A stretch of 64,000 nucleotides of DNA from Gemmatimonadota bacterium (GTDB lineage: Bacteria > Gemmatimonadota > Gemmatimonadetes > Gemmatimonadales > Gemmatimonadaceae): positions 17,751 to 81,750 of the forward strand of contig JAJPIS010000118.1 of assembly GCA_021324635.1 (NCBI GenBank). The letters run 5' to 3'. Positions 52,695-62,000 of the stretch are shown here, piece by piece. Position 1 is the first letter of the stretch. Every line of letters starts with the position of its first letter. The translations under genes were made by a program, and so were the position numbers. A model generated the notes under the pieces. That model was not told where the DNA came from. It saw only the letters and a program-made list of their open reading frames with translations, and did not search any database.

Positions 52695-52723
52695 ATACGA
52701 TAGGCGCCAATATAACGGTTCCC
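52695..52723 (-). promoter_or_regulatory. ECF-type promoter candidate
   Basis: On the minus strand GGGAACC is followed after 16 bases by TCGTAT. This resembles promoters of group 4 (ECF) sigma factors, with a GGAAC -35 and a TCG-containing -10. It reads toward the small hypothetical gene. An ECF sigma gene occurs in this window at 19992, but a link between the two is only speculation. Confidence 0.35.
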
Positions 52724-52745
52724 GCCGCCGCCGCGACGGCCCGTG

Positions 52746-52775
52746 ACGGGAATGAACGGGAATAAACGGGAATGA
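52746..52775. repeat. Three 10-base direct repeats
   Basis: ACGGGAATGA, ACGGGAATAA and ACGGGAATGA lie head to tail, 23 bases upstream of the ECF-like promoter just described. The AT-containing unit stands out from the GC-rich background. Phasing of about one helical turn per copy would suit a protein binding one face of DNA. Confidence 0.7.
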
Positions 52776-53002
52776 ACCGTGGGTCGCATCCCGCGCCGCA
52801 TGCAGATGTCTGCCATGAGTGATGCAGCGCACAGAGGGTGATGCGGCACGGTCGCCGATCCGGGCTGGTGACCCGGCGTACACGGTGAGCCCGAGCATCA
52901 GCCCGTTGACGACGGGGTGGGGGCGGATGAGCGTATGCGCCGACCGGGTCGTGGCACAGTTCTCCCATCGGACGCTGGGGGTCCTTCGCCTCGAGCCGAT
53001 CC
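52776..53002. other. Intergenic sequence, no gene seen
   Basis: With the promoter and repeat above, 52638-53002 is a 365-base gap between divergent genes. Apart from those sites it shows only short shadow frames. A TTGACG at 52906 could be a -35 box for the plus-strand gene at 53003, but no good -10 stands at the right distance. Confidence 0.55.
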
Positions 53003-53833
53003 GTGAAGATCCCGCGTGCTGGATGCGTTGCCGCAGTCGCCGCAGTCGCAGTCGCCGCCATCACCGTGATGCCCGGCCCATCGTCGGCCCAATCCGTTGC
53101 CGCCGCCGGCGACGCGTCCGGGTGCACGTCGGCAGCTCGGACGGGTGGCGTTCCCACCGGCGCCTGCGCCCCGCGAGGAGGGGCGGCGGCGGACGCCGCC
53201 GACCTCACGCCCACGCAGTGGCTGTTCGGGCATGACGCGTTCACCAAGCTCAGCCGGCCGGCGGCGAATTCCTGGCTCGTGTCGTCGCAGCGTGCCCGAT
53301 ATGCCGCGCTCCGTCGAGCGGCTGGCGTGACGGGTGACGACCAGGGCGCGGGTGGTCCGCCGGCTGGCGGCGGCTCGTCCACCGTGGACGACTCGCGCGC
53401 CGCCGGGCTCACGGCGATGCGTGCTCCGGCGCCCACGGCAGCGCGCAGCGCGTCGACGGTTGCGTCGACGGTTGCGTCGCCGGCCGGGCCGCGGACCGGT
53501 GGGGCGGCTCAGGGGGGAGGAGGGGGCGGGGGGGGCGGGGGGGGCGGGGGGACCGCAAGCGCCGACGGGGGGGAGGCATGGGTCCCGGTGCAGCGGTATC
53601 TGGCGGACGAGTGGCGTCGGACGGAGCTGAACATCGTCGACAGCCTGCGCCATGCCGCGCTCGAGCGGATCTACGCCGCATACCAGTCGACCCAGCGGGC
53701 ATCGCTCAGCGACGCCGAGCGGACGGCGGTGCTCGTCCGTCTCGACGCGATGAACCGCGGGAGCGCCGAGGTCTGGCTGGCGCTCCGGGACGACATCAAC
53801 CGGCGCGCGGACAGCGCGGCGCGCGCGCCCTGA
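53003..53833 (+). CDS. Secreted hypothetical protein with poly-glycine linker
   Basis: About 276 residues, GTG start. A signal peptide (VAAVAAVAVAAITVMPGPSSAQ) is followed by a soluble segment (LTPTQWLFGHDAFTKLSRPA), then a long low-complexity stretch including a run of about 13 glycines encoded by a G-tract near 53510-53550. The helical C-terminus runs from VQRYLADEWRRTELNIVDSL to SAEVWLALRDDINRRADSAA. No family is recognised. The G-run is prone to slippage and could vary in length between strains. Confidence 0.7.
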   Translation: MKIPRAGCVAAVAAVAVAAITVMPGPSSAQSVAAAGDASGCTSAARTGGVPTGACAPRGGAAADAADLTPTQWLFGHDAFTKLSRPAANSWLVSSQRARYAALRRAAGVTGDDQGAGGPPAGGGSSTVDDSRAAGLTAMRAPAPTAARSASTVASTVASPAGPRTGGAAQGGGGGGGGGGGGGTASADGGEAWVPVQRYLADEWRRTELNIVDSLRHAALERIYAAYQSTQRASLSDAERTAVLVRLDAMNRGSAEVWLALRDDINRRADSAARAP

Positions 53834-54041
53834 CGCCGGGTGGATGTCGGCGCCGAGCGGTCGGGAAGGCGTTCAGGGAAACGTCCGGTAGACGTTCTCG
53901 TGACCGGGGGGTAGGTTCGGAGCGCGTGCCAGAGCGAGTGCCAGCGCGCGCGCCAGAGCGCGCGTGCTGTGCCGGCGTGCGGCGGCGTCGTGACGCTGCC
54001 GGTGCGTTACCGTCGCCTGCGCGCTTACCCCGGGGGGCCCG

Positions 54042-54920
54042 ATGCCGTCTACCGCCGAGCAGTTGAACGAGCGTGGATGCGAGCTCTTGGACGAAGACCG
54101 GCGGGACGAGGCGGTGGAGGCGTTCCAGCGCGCGGCGGCCGCCGCCCCCGCGTGGGGGGCGCCCTGGTACAACCTCGGGTTGATGTACAAGACGCAGCGG
54201 TGCTGGGCCGAGTCGGCCGCGTGCAACCGTCGCGCGACCGACCTCGACCCGCGGAACGAGGCCGCCTGGTGGAATCTCGGGATCGCGGCGACCGCGCTCG
54301 GCGACTGGCGGCTCGCGCGCGCCGCGTGGCGCGGCTTCGGCGTCGAGATGCCCGACGGGGACGGGCCGCTCGAGCTGGACTACGGACCGGTCCCGGTCCG
54401 GCTCCGTCCCGAGGACGACGGCGAAGTCGTCTGGGCCGATCGGCTCGACCCGGCCCGCGCGGTCATCCGCAGCGTGCCGTTCCCCGGCTCAGGGTTCCGG
54501 GAGGGGGACATCGTCCTTCACGACGGCGAGCCGCAGGGCACCCGCCAGTACGCGGGGGACGAGTACGACGTATTCGACGTCCTCGAGGTGTTGCGCCCCT
54601 CGAGTCGGCAGACCTACGTCGCGTGGATCACGGCCTACGATGCGGCCGCCGTCGACGCGCTCGATCGCACCGCCGCGTCGAGCGGCGCCGCGGTCGAGGA
54701 TTGGACCCGGACGGTCCACCAGGTGTGCCACCGATGTGGCGGCCGCCCGCACACGCACGAGCTGTGGAACGCCGCCGGATGGAACCCGGAGCGACACGTG
54801 GGGATCTCCGCCGAGTCCCTCGAGTGCGCGTCCGCCGTGCTCCTGGAGTGGGTGAGCGCCGGCCCCTCGCGCGCGCTGATCGCCCTCCGCCCCGACGACG
54901 TGCCCCGCCGATCCCGATGA
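54042..54920 (+). CDS. TPR protein with C-terminal Cys-rich domain
   Basis: A 292-residue cytoplasmic protein. Two to three tetratricopeptide repeats span about residues 4-100 (GCELLDEDRRDEAVEAFQRA, APWYNLGLMYKTQRCWAESA, AAWWNLGIAATALGDWRLAR). The rest is an unrecognised domain with GEVVWADRLDPARAVIRSVP, GDIVLHDGEPQGTRQYAGDE and VHQVCHRCGGRPHTHELWNA; the C-x2-C plus His could bind zinc. The Cys-His stretch is far from any known zinc-ribbon consensus. It stands alone, with 93 bases before the cytochrome gene. Confidence 0.8.
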   Translation: MPSTAEQLNERGCELLDEDRRDEAVEAFQRAAAAAPAWGAPWYNLGLMYKTQRCWAESAACNRRATDLDPRNEAAWWNLGIAATALGDWRLARAAWRGFGVEMPDGDGPLELDYGPVPVRLRPEDDGEVVWADRLDPARAVIRSVPFPGSGFREGDIVLHDGEPQGTRQYAGDEYDVFDVLEVLRPSSRQTYVAWITAYDAAAVDALDRTAASSGAAVEDWTRTVHQVCHRCGGRPHTHELWNAAGWNPERHVGISAESLECASAVLLEWVSAGPSRALIALRPDDVPRRSR

Positions 54921-55013
54921 CCCGTCGGTCCCGATGACCGCGCCCGGTCGCGACACGAGCGGGCATGCCGTCATCCACGAGACAACCCCCTTCAGCCCCT
55001 GAGTGCTTTCGTC

Positions 55014-55559
55014 GTGCCGACCCGTTCGCGCCCCGTTGCCGTTGCGACCTCCGTTGTGGCGACGCTGCTCGTGCTCGCCGTCATCGCGTATTTGGCAGTG
55101 ATCACCGGGGCGATCCCCGCCAATGCGGACGCCCCGCCCGGGAGGCTCGAAACGTGGGCCGCCAAGCGCTCGCTCCGCGCGACGCTGGCACGGGAGACAT
55201 CGGGGCTCCGCGATCCCGTGCCGGCCAACGACTCGACACTGACGCGCGGGGTGCACCTCTACGGGACCTACTGCGCGATCTGCCACGGCGCGTCCGATGC
55301 CAAGCCCTCGGCGGTCGCACGCGGGCTCTATCAGCACGCGCCGCAGTTCGCGAAGGACGACGTCACCGACGACCCCGTGGCCGTGACGTACTGGAAGATC
55401 ACCCACGGCATCCGGCTGACCGGCATGCCGGCGTTCGACTCCACGCTCACGGCCGACGAGCGCTGGACGATCGCGAACTTCCTCGCCCACCAGAACGATC
55501 TGCCGCCGACCGCCAAGGCGGCCTGGCTCGCGCTCCCGAGCGCCGTCCAGAAGCCCTAA
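55014..55559 (+). CDS. Membrane-anchored monohaem cytochrome c
   Basis: About 181 residues, GTG start. One N-terminal helix (VVATLLVLAVIAYLAVITGA) anchors a periplasmic class I cytochrome: haem-binding CAICHG in LYGTYCAICHGASDAKPSAV and axial Met in RLTGMPAFDSTLTADERWTI. The domain matches the small c-type cytochromes that shuttle electrons to oxidases, so it could feed the caa3 oxidase encoded in this window, though the genes are far apart. It converges on the methyltransferase gene with a 40-base gap. Confidence 0.9.
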   Translation: MPTRSRPVAVATSVVATLLVLAVIAYLAVITGAIPANADAPPGRLETWAAKRSLRATLARETSGLRDPVPANDSTLTRGVHLYGTYCAICHGASDAKPSAVARGLYQHAPQFAKDDVTDDPVAVTYWKITHGIRLTGMPAFDSTLTADERWTIANFLAHQNDLPPTAKAAWLALPSAVQKP

Positions 55560-55599
55560 GCGGGCGCCGGCCGGCCGGGGGGACGGAGCGGACGGGCGG

Positions 55600-56337
55600 C
55601 TACGCTCCGGCGGTCGTGGTGTGCGCGGCCGTGTCCTCTGCGCGCGGCGCCGACGGCGCGGCAATCATTTCGAGGACGCCGATCCCCATCGCCGTCGGCC
55701 CGCGCTCGTGGACGAACTCCCGGTGCGGGAACCGCGGCCTGATCTCCTCCCAGAGGCGGGGCACTCCGGTCGGCGGCTCGTTGGCGATGTCGTGGAAGGC
55801 GATCAGGCCACCGGGGCGCACCAACGGGGCGTACAGCTCGAAGTCCGCTCTGACGCTCGCGTACGCGTGGTCGCCGTCGATGAACAGGAAGTCGAGCGGC
55901 CGGCCGCGAAGGATCCGGGTCACGGCGGCGACGGTGTCGCGGTGATGCGAGTCGCGGCGGAGAAGATGGAGCCGCTGATCGGCGCGCGTGAACTGATGGA
56001 AGAGCGGGGCCTGCGCCAGTCGGTAGACGTGACCGAGGAGCGAGATCGGCAGGTCGATGCTGATGATCACGGCGTCCGGCGCCGCGAGCCGGGCGAACGC
56101 GAACAGCGTGCCCCCTCGAAAGGTCCCGATCTCGAGCACCGCGCGGGGCCGACACTCCCCGACCAGCGTCGCGAGCTCCAGGAACTCCGCGCGCTTTTGC
56201 AGCGGGCGGATCACCCGGCGGCCGAGGGCCAGGTCGACGAGCGTCGCCGGCGCCGGGGCCGGGCCGATGCGCCGAGCCTGACGGAGCAACGAGATCGCAG
56301 ACGCACCATCGCGGAGGTTGCGGAGTAGCGCAGCCAC
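55600..56337 (-). CDS. Class I SAM-dependent methyltransferase-like protein
   Basis: A 245-residue Rossmann-fold protein, GTG start with GGGAGG upstream. The SAM-binding motif I is AVLEIGTFRGGTLFAFARLA, the acidic loop is VIISIDLPISLLG, and LDFLFIDGDHAYASVRADFE with LIAFHDIANEPP follow, as in the methyltransferase_24 and cephalosporin hydroxylase relatives. The target is unknown. It is divergent from the permease genes; the region between contains a small hairpin. Confidence 0.87.
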   Translation of the reverse strand: MAALLRNLRDGASAISLLRQARRIGPAPAPATLVDLALGRRVIRPLQKRAEFLELATLVGECRPRAVLEIGTFRGGTLFAFARLAAPDAVIISIDLPISLLGHVYRLAQAPLFHQFTRADQRLHLLRRDSHHRDTVAAVTRILRGRPLDFLFIDGDHAYASVRADFELYAPLVRPGGLIAFHDIANEPPTGVPRLWEEIRPRFPHREFVHERGPTAMGIGVLEMIAAPSAPRAEDTAAHTTTAGA

Positions 56338-56429
56338 AGAACACCTCCCGGGGGAAGAGGGCGTGAACGCATTCGCTCAGCACGTCTCGCGCCAGAGCTC
56401 GATATGCCGCGGGAAAAGTACCCTGGGGT

Positions 56430-56449
56430 CCCGGGGAAACCCGGGACGG
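56430..56449. repeat. 8-bp hairpin upstream of permease gene
   Basis: GTCCCGGG and CCCGGGAC flank GAAA about 40 bases before the GTG of the first permease gene. It could sit in the 5' leader. An ATG at 56404 upstream of it would give a polar extension unlike the family, so I favour the later start. Confidence 0.5.
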
Positions 56450-56490
56450 GCGCTTGCCGTAGTGGTCTTCCGACCTCCGGCCCCTCCGAT

Positions 56491-57735
56491 GTGCAGATCG
56501 TCGACGCCGTTCGACTCGCGCTGGCCCAGCTCCGCGCCCAGAAGCTCCGGAGCGTCTTCACGCTGATGGGCGTCACCGTCGGCGTGATGTTCCTCATCGC
56601 CGTGGTGTCGATCGTGAACGGCATGGGGCGCTACGTGGAGCAGGACTTCGCCGGCAAGTTCCTCGGCGTCAACACCTTCAACCTCCGGCGCTACCCCGAC
56701 ATCAACCTCGGCGACGTGTCGGAGGCGACCTGGCGCGCCTGGCAGCAGCGGCCGCGGATCACGATCGAGGATGCCCAGGCAGTGCGCGCCGTTTTGCCTC
56801 GGGGGGTGCGGTGGGCGCTGCACGACATCCGGTGGTATACGCCGTGGTCCATCTACTCGCACGGCGGACCCCAGGCGATCGTGCAGGCGGTGACGCCCGA
56901 TTTCTTCGCGATCAAGGACCTGCGGGTGACGCGCGGCAGGATCTTCACCCCAGAGGAGGCCGCCCGCGGGACGCCGGTCGTCGTCGTCGGTACCGAGACG
57001 GCGACTCAGCTCTTCCCCCATCTCGACCCGCTCGGGCGCGAGGTCCGCATCGACGGGCTTCCGTACGCGGTCGTGGGCGTGTTGGAGAAGCAGGGGACCG
57101 TCTTCGGCCTCTCGCTCGACCGGCAGATCATCGGCCCCTTCGAGTCGCCGCTCTCGCACGCCACTCATGCCCGGGCGAACCTGTACGGCGTCGTGGTGCA
57201 GGCGCCATCGCTCCCGGCGCTCCAGGATGCGGAAGAGCGGGTGCGCGAGCTGATGCGGCGCCGGCACAAGCTCCGCCCCGCCGAGCCCGATGACTTCGTC
57301 CTCGAGACATCGGAGTCGGCGCTCGCGAGCTGGCTCGAGATCAAGCAGTTCCTCTTCTGGGGGGCGCTGCTGCTCCCCTCCTTCGGTCTCGTCGTCGGCG
57401 CGATCGTGATCATGAACATCATGCTCGTCTCGGTGACGGAGCGAACGCGGGAGATCGGGATCCGGAAGTCACTCGGCGCGCGCCGGCGTGACATTCTCCG
57501 CCAGTTCCTGGTCGAGGCGACGACCCTCAGCCTCGTCGGTGCGGCGGTGGGCATCGGGCTCGGGGTCGGACTCGCGCGCGCCGTGGCCGGCCTGTCGCCG
57601 CTTCCCGCGTCGATCGCGCCCTGGTCGCTCATCGCCGGCGTCGCCGTCGGCGCGGGCGTGGGGATCGCCGCCGGCGTCTATCCGGCGAGCCGGGCCGCCC
57701 GGCTCGACCCGATCATCGCGCTGCGCGCGGAGTGA
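56491..57735 (+). CDS. MacB/FtsX-type ABC transporter permease
   Basis: About 414 residues from the GTG at 56491 (56404 ATG is an alternative). The N-terminal helix is LRAQKLRSVFTLMGVTVGVM, then a large periplasmic MacB_PCD domain (GMGRYVEQDFAGKFLGVNTF through QAEERVRELMRRR-like sequence). Three C-terminal helices follow in the FtsX domain, marked by VTERTREIGIRKSLGARRRD and ending AARLDPIIALRAE. MacB-type permeases work with a LolD-like ATPase to drive efflux or lipoprotein transfer. None is encoded next to this pair. The second permease begins six bases after the stop. Confidence 0.92.
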   Translation: MQIVDAVRLALAQLRAQKLRSVFTLMGVTVGVMFLIAVVSIVNGMGRYVEQDFAGKFLGVNTFNLRRYPDINLGDVSEATWRAWQQRPRITIEDAQAVRAVLPRGVRWALHDIRWYTPWSIYSHGGPQAIVQAVTPDFFAIKDLRVTRGRIFTPEEAARGTPVVVVGTETATQLFPHLDPLGREVRIDGLPYAVVGVLEKQGTVFGLSLDRQIIGPFESPLSHATHARANLYGVVVQAPSLPALQDAEERVRELMRRRHKLRPAEPDDFVLETSESALASWLEIKQFLFWGALLLPSFGLVVGAIVIMNIMLVSVTERTREIGIRKSLGARRRDILRQFLVEATTLSLVGAAVGIGLGVGLARAVAGLSPLPASIAPWSLIAGVAVGAGVGIAAGVYPASRAARLDPIIALRAE

Positions 57736-57741
57736 CGCGGC

Positions 57742-59013
57742 ATGCGTGACGCGAGGCGCGGCCCGGACCTGGCGCGGGCCCTCCTCGGCTTACGGGAGGG
57801 CGCGGCGATCGCGCTCGATGCGATCGGCGCCAATCGAGTCCGCGCCGCCCTCACGATCCTCGGCATCGCGGTCGGCGTCTTCGTCGTCACGGCGATGTCG
57901 GCCGCGGTCCACGGCATCGATTCCGGCGTGGAGGCGAGCCTGGCCGCCGCCGGGCCGACGACGTTCTACGTGACCCGCTGGCCGATGCAGGTCACCGGCT
58001 GTAGCGGCGACCAGGGGAGCTGTCCCTGGCGCCACAACCGGCCGCTCTCGCTGCGGGAGGTCGCCCTCATCGGCGCCCTGCCGTCGGTCCACGCGGTCAT
58101 CGCCCACGCGAGCACGACGGCCCTGACCAAGGTCAACGACCGCGTCCTCCAGGCCGCGAAGGTCGAGGCGTTCACACCGGCATGGCTGGAGGTCGATCCC
58201 GGCTCGGTGGCGGCGGGACGCACCTTCACCCCGCGCGAGAACGAGGACGGCTCGACGGTGGCGCTCCTCAACGACCGCGCGGTGAGCGACCTGTTTCCCG
58301 ATGGCCACGCGCTCGGCCGGACGGTGTCCCTGGACGGGCATCCCTTCCAGGTCATCGGGCTCTACTCGGCCCGGGGCAACTTCTTCGATCCGGCGAACAA
58401 GCCCAAGGTCATCGTGCCGTTCGAGACCGCCCGCCGCCTGCTGGCGATCGACATCGACTGGATGGACCTCACCGTCAAGCCGCGGACGGGGATCGCGCGG
58501 GAGGACGCGATGGACGAAGTCACGGCCGCGCTCCGCATCCACCGGGGGCTCCGGCCGGCGGTCGCCAACACGTTCTTCCTCTACGGCCAGGAGAAGATCC
58601 TCGAGCTGTACAACCAGACGGTGTTCGTGTTCTTCCTCGTGATGATCGCGCTCTCGGGTGTCGGGCTCCTCGTCGGCGGCGTCGGCGTGGTCGCGATCAT
58701 GATGATCAGCGTCACCGAGCGCACCCGCGAGATCGGGCTCCGCAAGGCACTCGGCGCCACGGCGCGGGCGATTCTCTGGCAGTTCCTCGTCGAGGCGATG
58801 ACCCTGACGACGATCGGCGCCCTCGTCGGGCTCGGGATCGGGCAGGCCGCGAGCGCCGTGATCCGGGCGATGACGCCCATCTCCGCCTCGATCCCCCTCG
58901 TCGCGGTCCTCGCCGCGCTCGCCGCGAGCGCGGTGACGGGCGTCTTCTTCGGCCTCGTCCCGGCCGCCCGCGCCGCCCGCCTCGACCCGGTCGACGCCCT
59001 GCGCTACGAGTAG
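57742..59013 (+). CDS. Second MacB/FtsX-type ABC transporter permease
   Basis: A 423-residue paralogue of the preceding permease. Same order: N-terminal helix (RVRAALTILGIAVGVFVVTA), periplasmic MacB_PCD domain with a Cys pair in TGCSGDQGSCPW, and FtsX domain with VTERTREIGLRKALGATARA, ending AARLDPVDALRYE. The tandem pair probably forms a heterodimer. The Cys pair could form a disulphide. The gene starts six bases after its partner and ends 58 bases before the subtilase-fold gene. Confidence 0.93.
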   Translation: MRDARRGPDLARALLGLREGAAIALDAIGANRVRAALTILGIAVGVFVVTAMSAAVHGIDSGVEASLAAAGPTTFYVTRWPMQVTGCSGDQGSCPWRHNRPLSLREVALIGALPSVHAVIAHASTTALTKVNDRVLQAAKVEAFTPAWLEVDPGSVAAGRTFTPRENEDGSTVALLNDRAVSDLFPDGHALGRTVSLDGHPFQVIGLYSARGNFFDPANKPKVIVPFETARRLLAIDIDWMDLTVKPRTGIAREDAMDEVTAALRIHRGLRPAVANTFFLYGQEKILELYNQTVFVFFLVMIALSGVGLLVGGVGVVAIMMISVTERTREIGLRKALGATARAILWQFLVEAMTLTTIGALVGLGIGQAASAVIRAMTPISASIPLVAVLAALAASAVTGVFFGLVPAARAARLDPVDALRYE

Positions 59014-59071
59014 GATTCAAACCGACAGCGACGGTTCGGTGTCGAACGCCAGACAGCGAACCAGGAGCGAG

Positions 59072-62000
59072 ATGCACGGACGGATCGGGCTGGCGGCGGG
59101 GTTCGGCGTAGTCGCCCTGTCGGCGCGGCTCGTCGCGCAGGGGGCGCCGGGCGCCCAGGGCGCGCGGGTTCTCCGGGAGAGGCGGGATGCGCCGAGCGAG
59201 GACGCCGCGCAGGCGGCAGCCATCGACCAGCATGACCGCCTCGCCCGCGTGCGCGCGTTGGTGACGGGCGCGCGCGAGGCAACGGTCGTCGTCGCGACCC
59301 GGCTCGGGGCAATGGACTCGGCGGTGGCCGGTATCGAGTCGCTCGGCGGCCGCGTCGCCGTGTGCTTCGCCGAGGTCGGCTACACCCGCGTGCGGATACC
59401 GCTCGCGCAGCTCGACCGGCTGCGAGCCCTGCCGTGGATCGTCGACGTGGCCGTCGATGACGGGACGTCGAACATCGCCGTCGGGCTCGGAACGGATCCC
59501 TCGGCCGCCGACCCGCTCCGGAAAACGATTCCCCGGCGCGACACGGCGCGGCTCCGGCGGCGGCCGCCACTGCCTGCGGCGGCGCTCACGCGCGACAACC
59601 CGTACATCCCCACCGGCGACATGGGTGTCCCCTCCTGGCGCGCGGCGCATCCCACGTTCGATGGGCGCGGCGTGACGATCGCTGTCGTCGCCGGCTCCGG
59701 CGCCCTCGATTTCGCGCACGCATCGCTTCGCCGCGCGCGGTCCCTGTCCGGAGACTCCATCGCGAAGCTCGCAGGCCTCATCGACTCGCGGGCCGGCGGA
59801 CGTGCCGAATCGAGCCCCGGTCCGGCGGTGCTGACGGTCGACACTCTGCCGGATGCGGCCGAGGTGGAAGGGCGGGGGATCGTCGACGCGAGCGACGGGA
59901 CGTTCGTGCTCGATGGCCGGCGCTACGAGGGGCCGCACCCCGGCCGGTTCGCGGTCGGGCTGTACCACCCCGACGGCGGCGGGCGGCCGTACGCCGTCGC
60001 GTGGGACCGGGCTGCCGCGCTCGTGTGGATCGACACGAACCGCGACGGCAGCTTTCGCGATGAGGTCGCGCTTCCGGACATCAACCACGCGTTCGCGTTC
60101 ACCCGGCTGCGACCCGACAGTGGGGCCGTGGATTCTACGGCGCGCGTCGCGGTGGCCGTCGCGTTCGACAGCGGGGGCGATGGGGTCAGGGTGTATGAGG
60201 CGCGCTCCTGGCACGAAACGATGGTCGCGGCCACGGCTGCCGGAACCCACCTTCTGGGCGGCGCGGCCGACGGCGTGGCCCCGGGGGCTCGGATCCTCAT
60301 CGTCGACGCGAGCTGGGTGCTGGGACCCGCGATCGAGGCGTTCGTGCGCGCGGAGCGTGACCCGCGCGTGGACATCATTACCACGTCGAGCAACTGGGAG
60401 GTCTTTCCGTCGTCCGGACAATCGATCTTCTCGCTCATTCTGGAGCGTGCGATCGCGCGGTACGGAAAGCCGGTGTTCGCCGCGGCGCAGAACGGCGGGC
60501 CGTTGACGACCACGACCAACGAACTCGGGGCGACGCCCGGAGTGGTCGCCGTGGGCGCCTCCGTCTCGCGCGCGACGTACCGGGCCGACTTCGGCTGGGA
60601 TATGCCCCGCGGTCAGTCGCTCGTCGCGTACTCGTCGCTCGGGCCGAGCCAGGCGGGGGCGCTCAAGCCCGACATCGTCGCGCCCGCGATTTCCATGACG
60701 GCGCTGCCGTGCAGCTACGGACGCGACAACACGCCGACGGTGTTCACCATTCCGCTGTGCTGGCAGATGGGGGGTGGGACGTCGAACGCGACGCCAATGG
60801 CAGCCGGCGTCGCCGCGCTCCTCGTGAGTGGCGCGAAGCAGCGCCACCTGCCGGCGGACGCGGCGCACATCGCCTGGGCGATGCGGATGGCGGCGCGCCC
60901 GCTGCCCGGCTACGCCGTCCACGAGCAGGGACGGGGTCTCCTGGATGTCGGGCGTGCGTGGGCGCTGCTCGAGCGCGCACCCGCGGAGCTGCCGGTGATC
61001 GAGGTTCGGGCACCTGTCCGCACCCGTCTCGCCCGCTACCTGCGCACGCCAGGTGAGGGCGTCGGCCTGTACGAGCGGGAAGGGTGGGCGCCGGGGGATA
61101 CCGGGACGCGGGTGGTGACGCTCACGCGCCGGTCCGGTCCGGCCGCGCCGGTGCGCTATGCGCTCGACTGGCTCGGCTCCGACGGCACGTTTACCGGCCC
61201 GGCCGCAGTCACCCTGCCACGCGATGTTCCGGTGCGAGTCGAGCTCAGCGTGCGACCGCGGTCGGCCGGCGTGCACAGCGCCGCCCTCCGCCTCATCGAT
61301 CCCGTCGCCCGTATGTCGGTTCAGGACGTGCTGCTGACCGTGGTCGCGTCTCGGCGATTCACGTCCGCCGGCGGGTACACGGTCCGGGACTCGGCGGCCA
61401 TCGCGTGGCCGCGGTCACGGTCGATCTTCGTCGACGTGCCCCCGGGCACCAGCGTGCTCCGCGTTGCCCTGCACGTGCTCCGCGGCCGCTACAAGCTGCG
61501 CGTCGACGACCCCGATTTCGACGAGGTCCTTCACGCGCGGGCCTTCACGCGGCCGGCGCGCTTCCCGACCGGCGCCTGGACGTACGTCACGACCGGGCAG
61601 ACGGGCGTCGAGCTGTTCCCCGCGCCCCGTGCCGGCGTCTGGGAGCTCGTGGTCGAACCGTTCGATCAGCCGGACCATGGGGCGAGCCCGGTCGGCGAGG
61701 ACTCCGCCCGCTATCACGTCGACGGAGCGGTCGACCTCACGGCATCGATTGTCGGGGCGGAAGCGGTCGTCGCCGAGGGTGGCCCCCGCGATGCGGGACA
61801 CGTCACGTGGGGCGGCCGGTGGGGGCCGCTCGGGCGCCCCGAGGTGGTCGCCGGAGCGGGCGTGCGGCGCGAGAACACGGTGGGGCTCACCGGGGGCGGC
61901 GACCCGGTCGCGACCGACGTCGTCGTCGATTCCGGCGCGGCGACGCTGCGGCTCGAGGCCACGCCTGCCGATACCAATGCCGATGTCGATGCCTACCTGT

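Noticed and set aside
58712..61276. 854-codon open frame opposite the second permease and the subtilase-fold gene
   Set aside because: Shadow frame spanning two real genes; translation is Arg/His/Pro-rich without family features.
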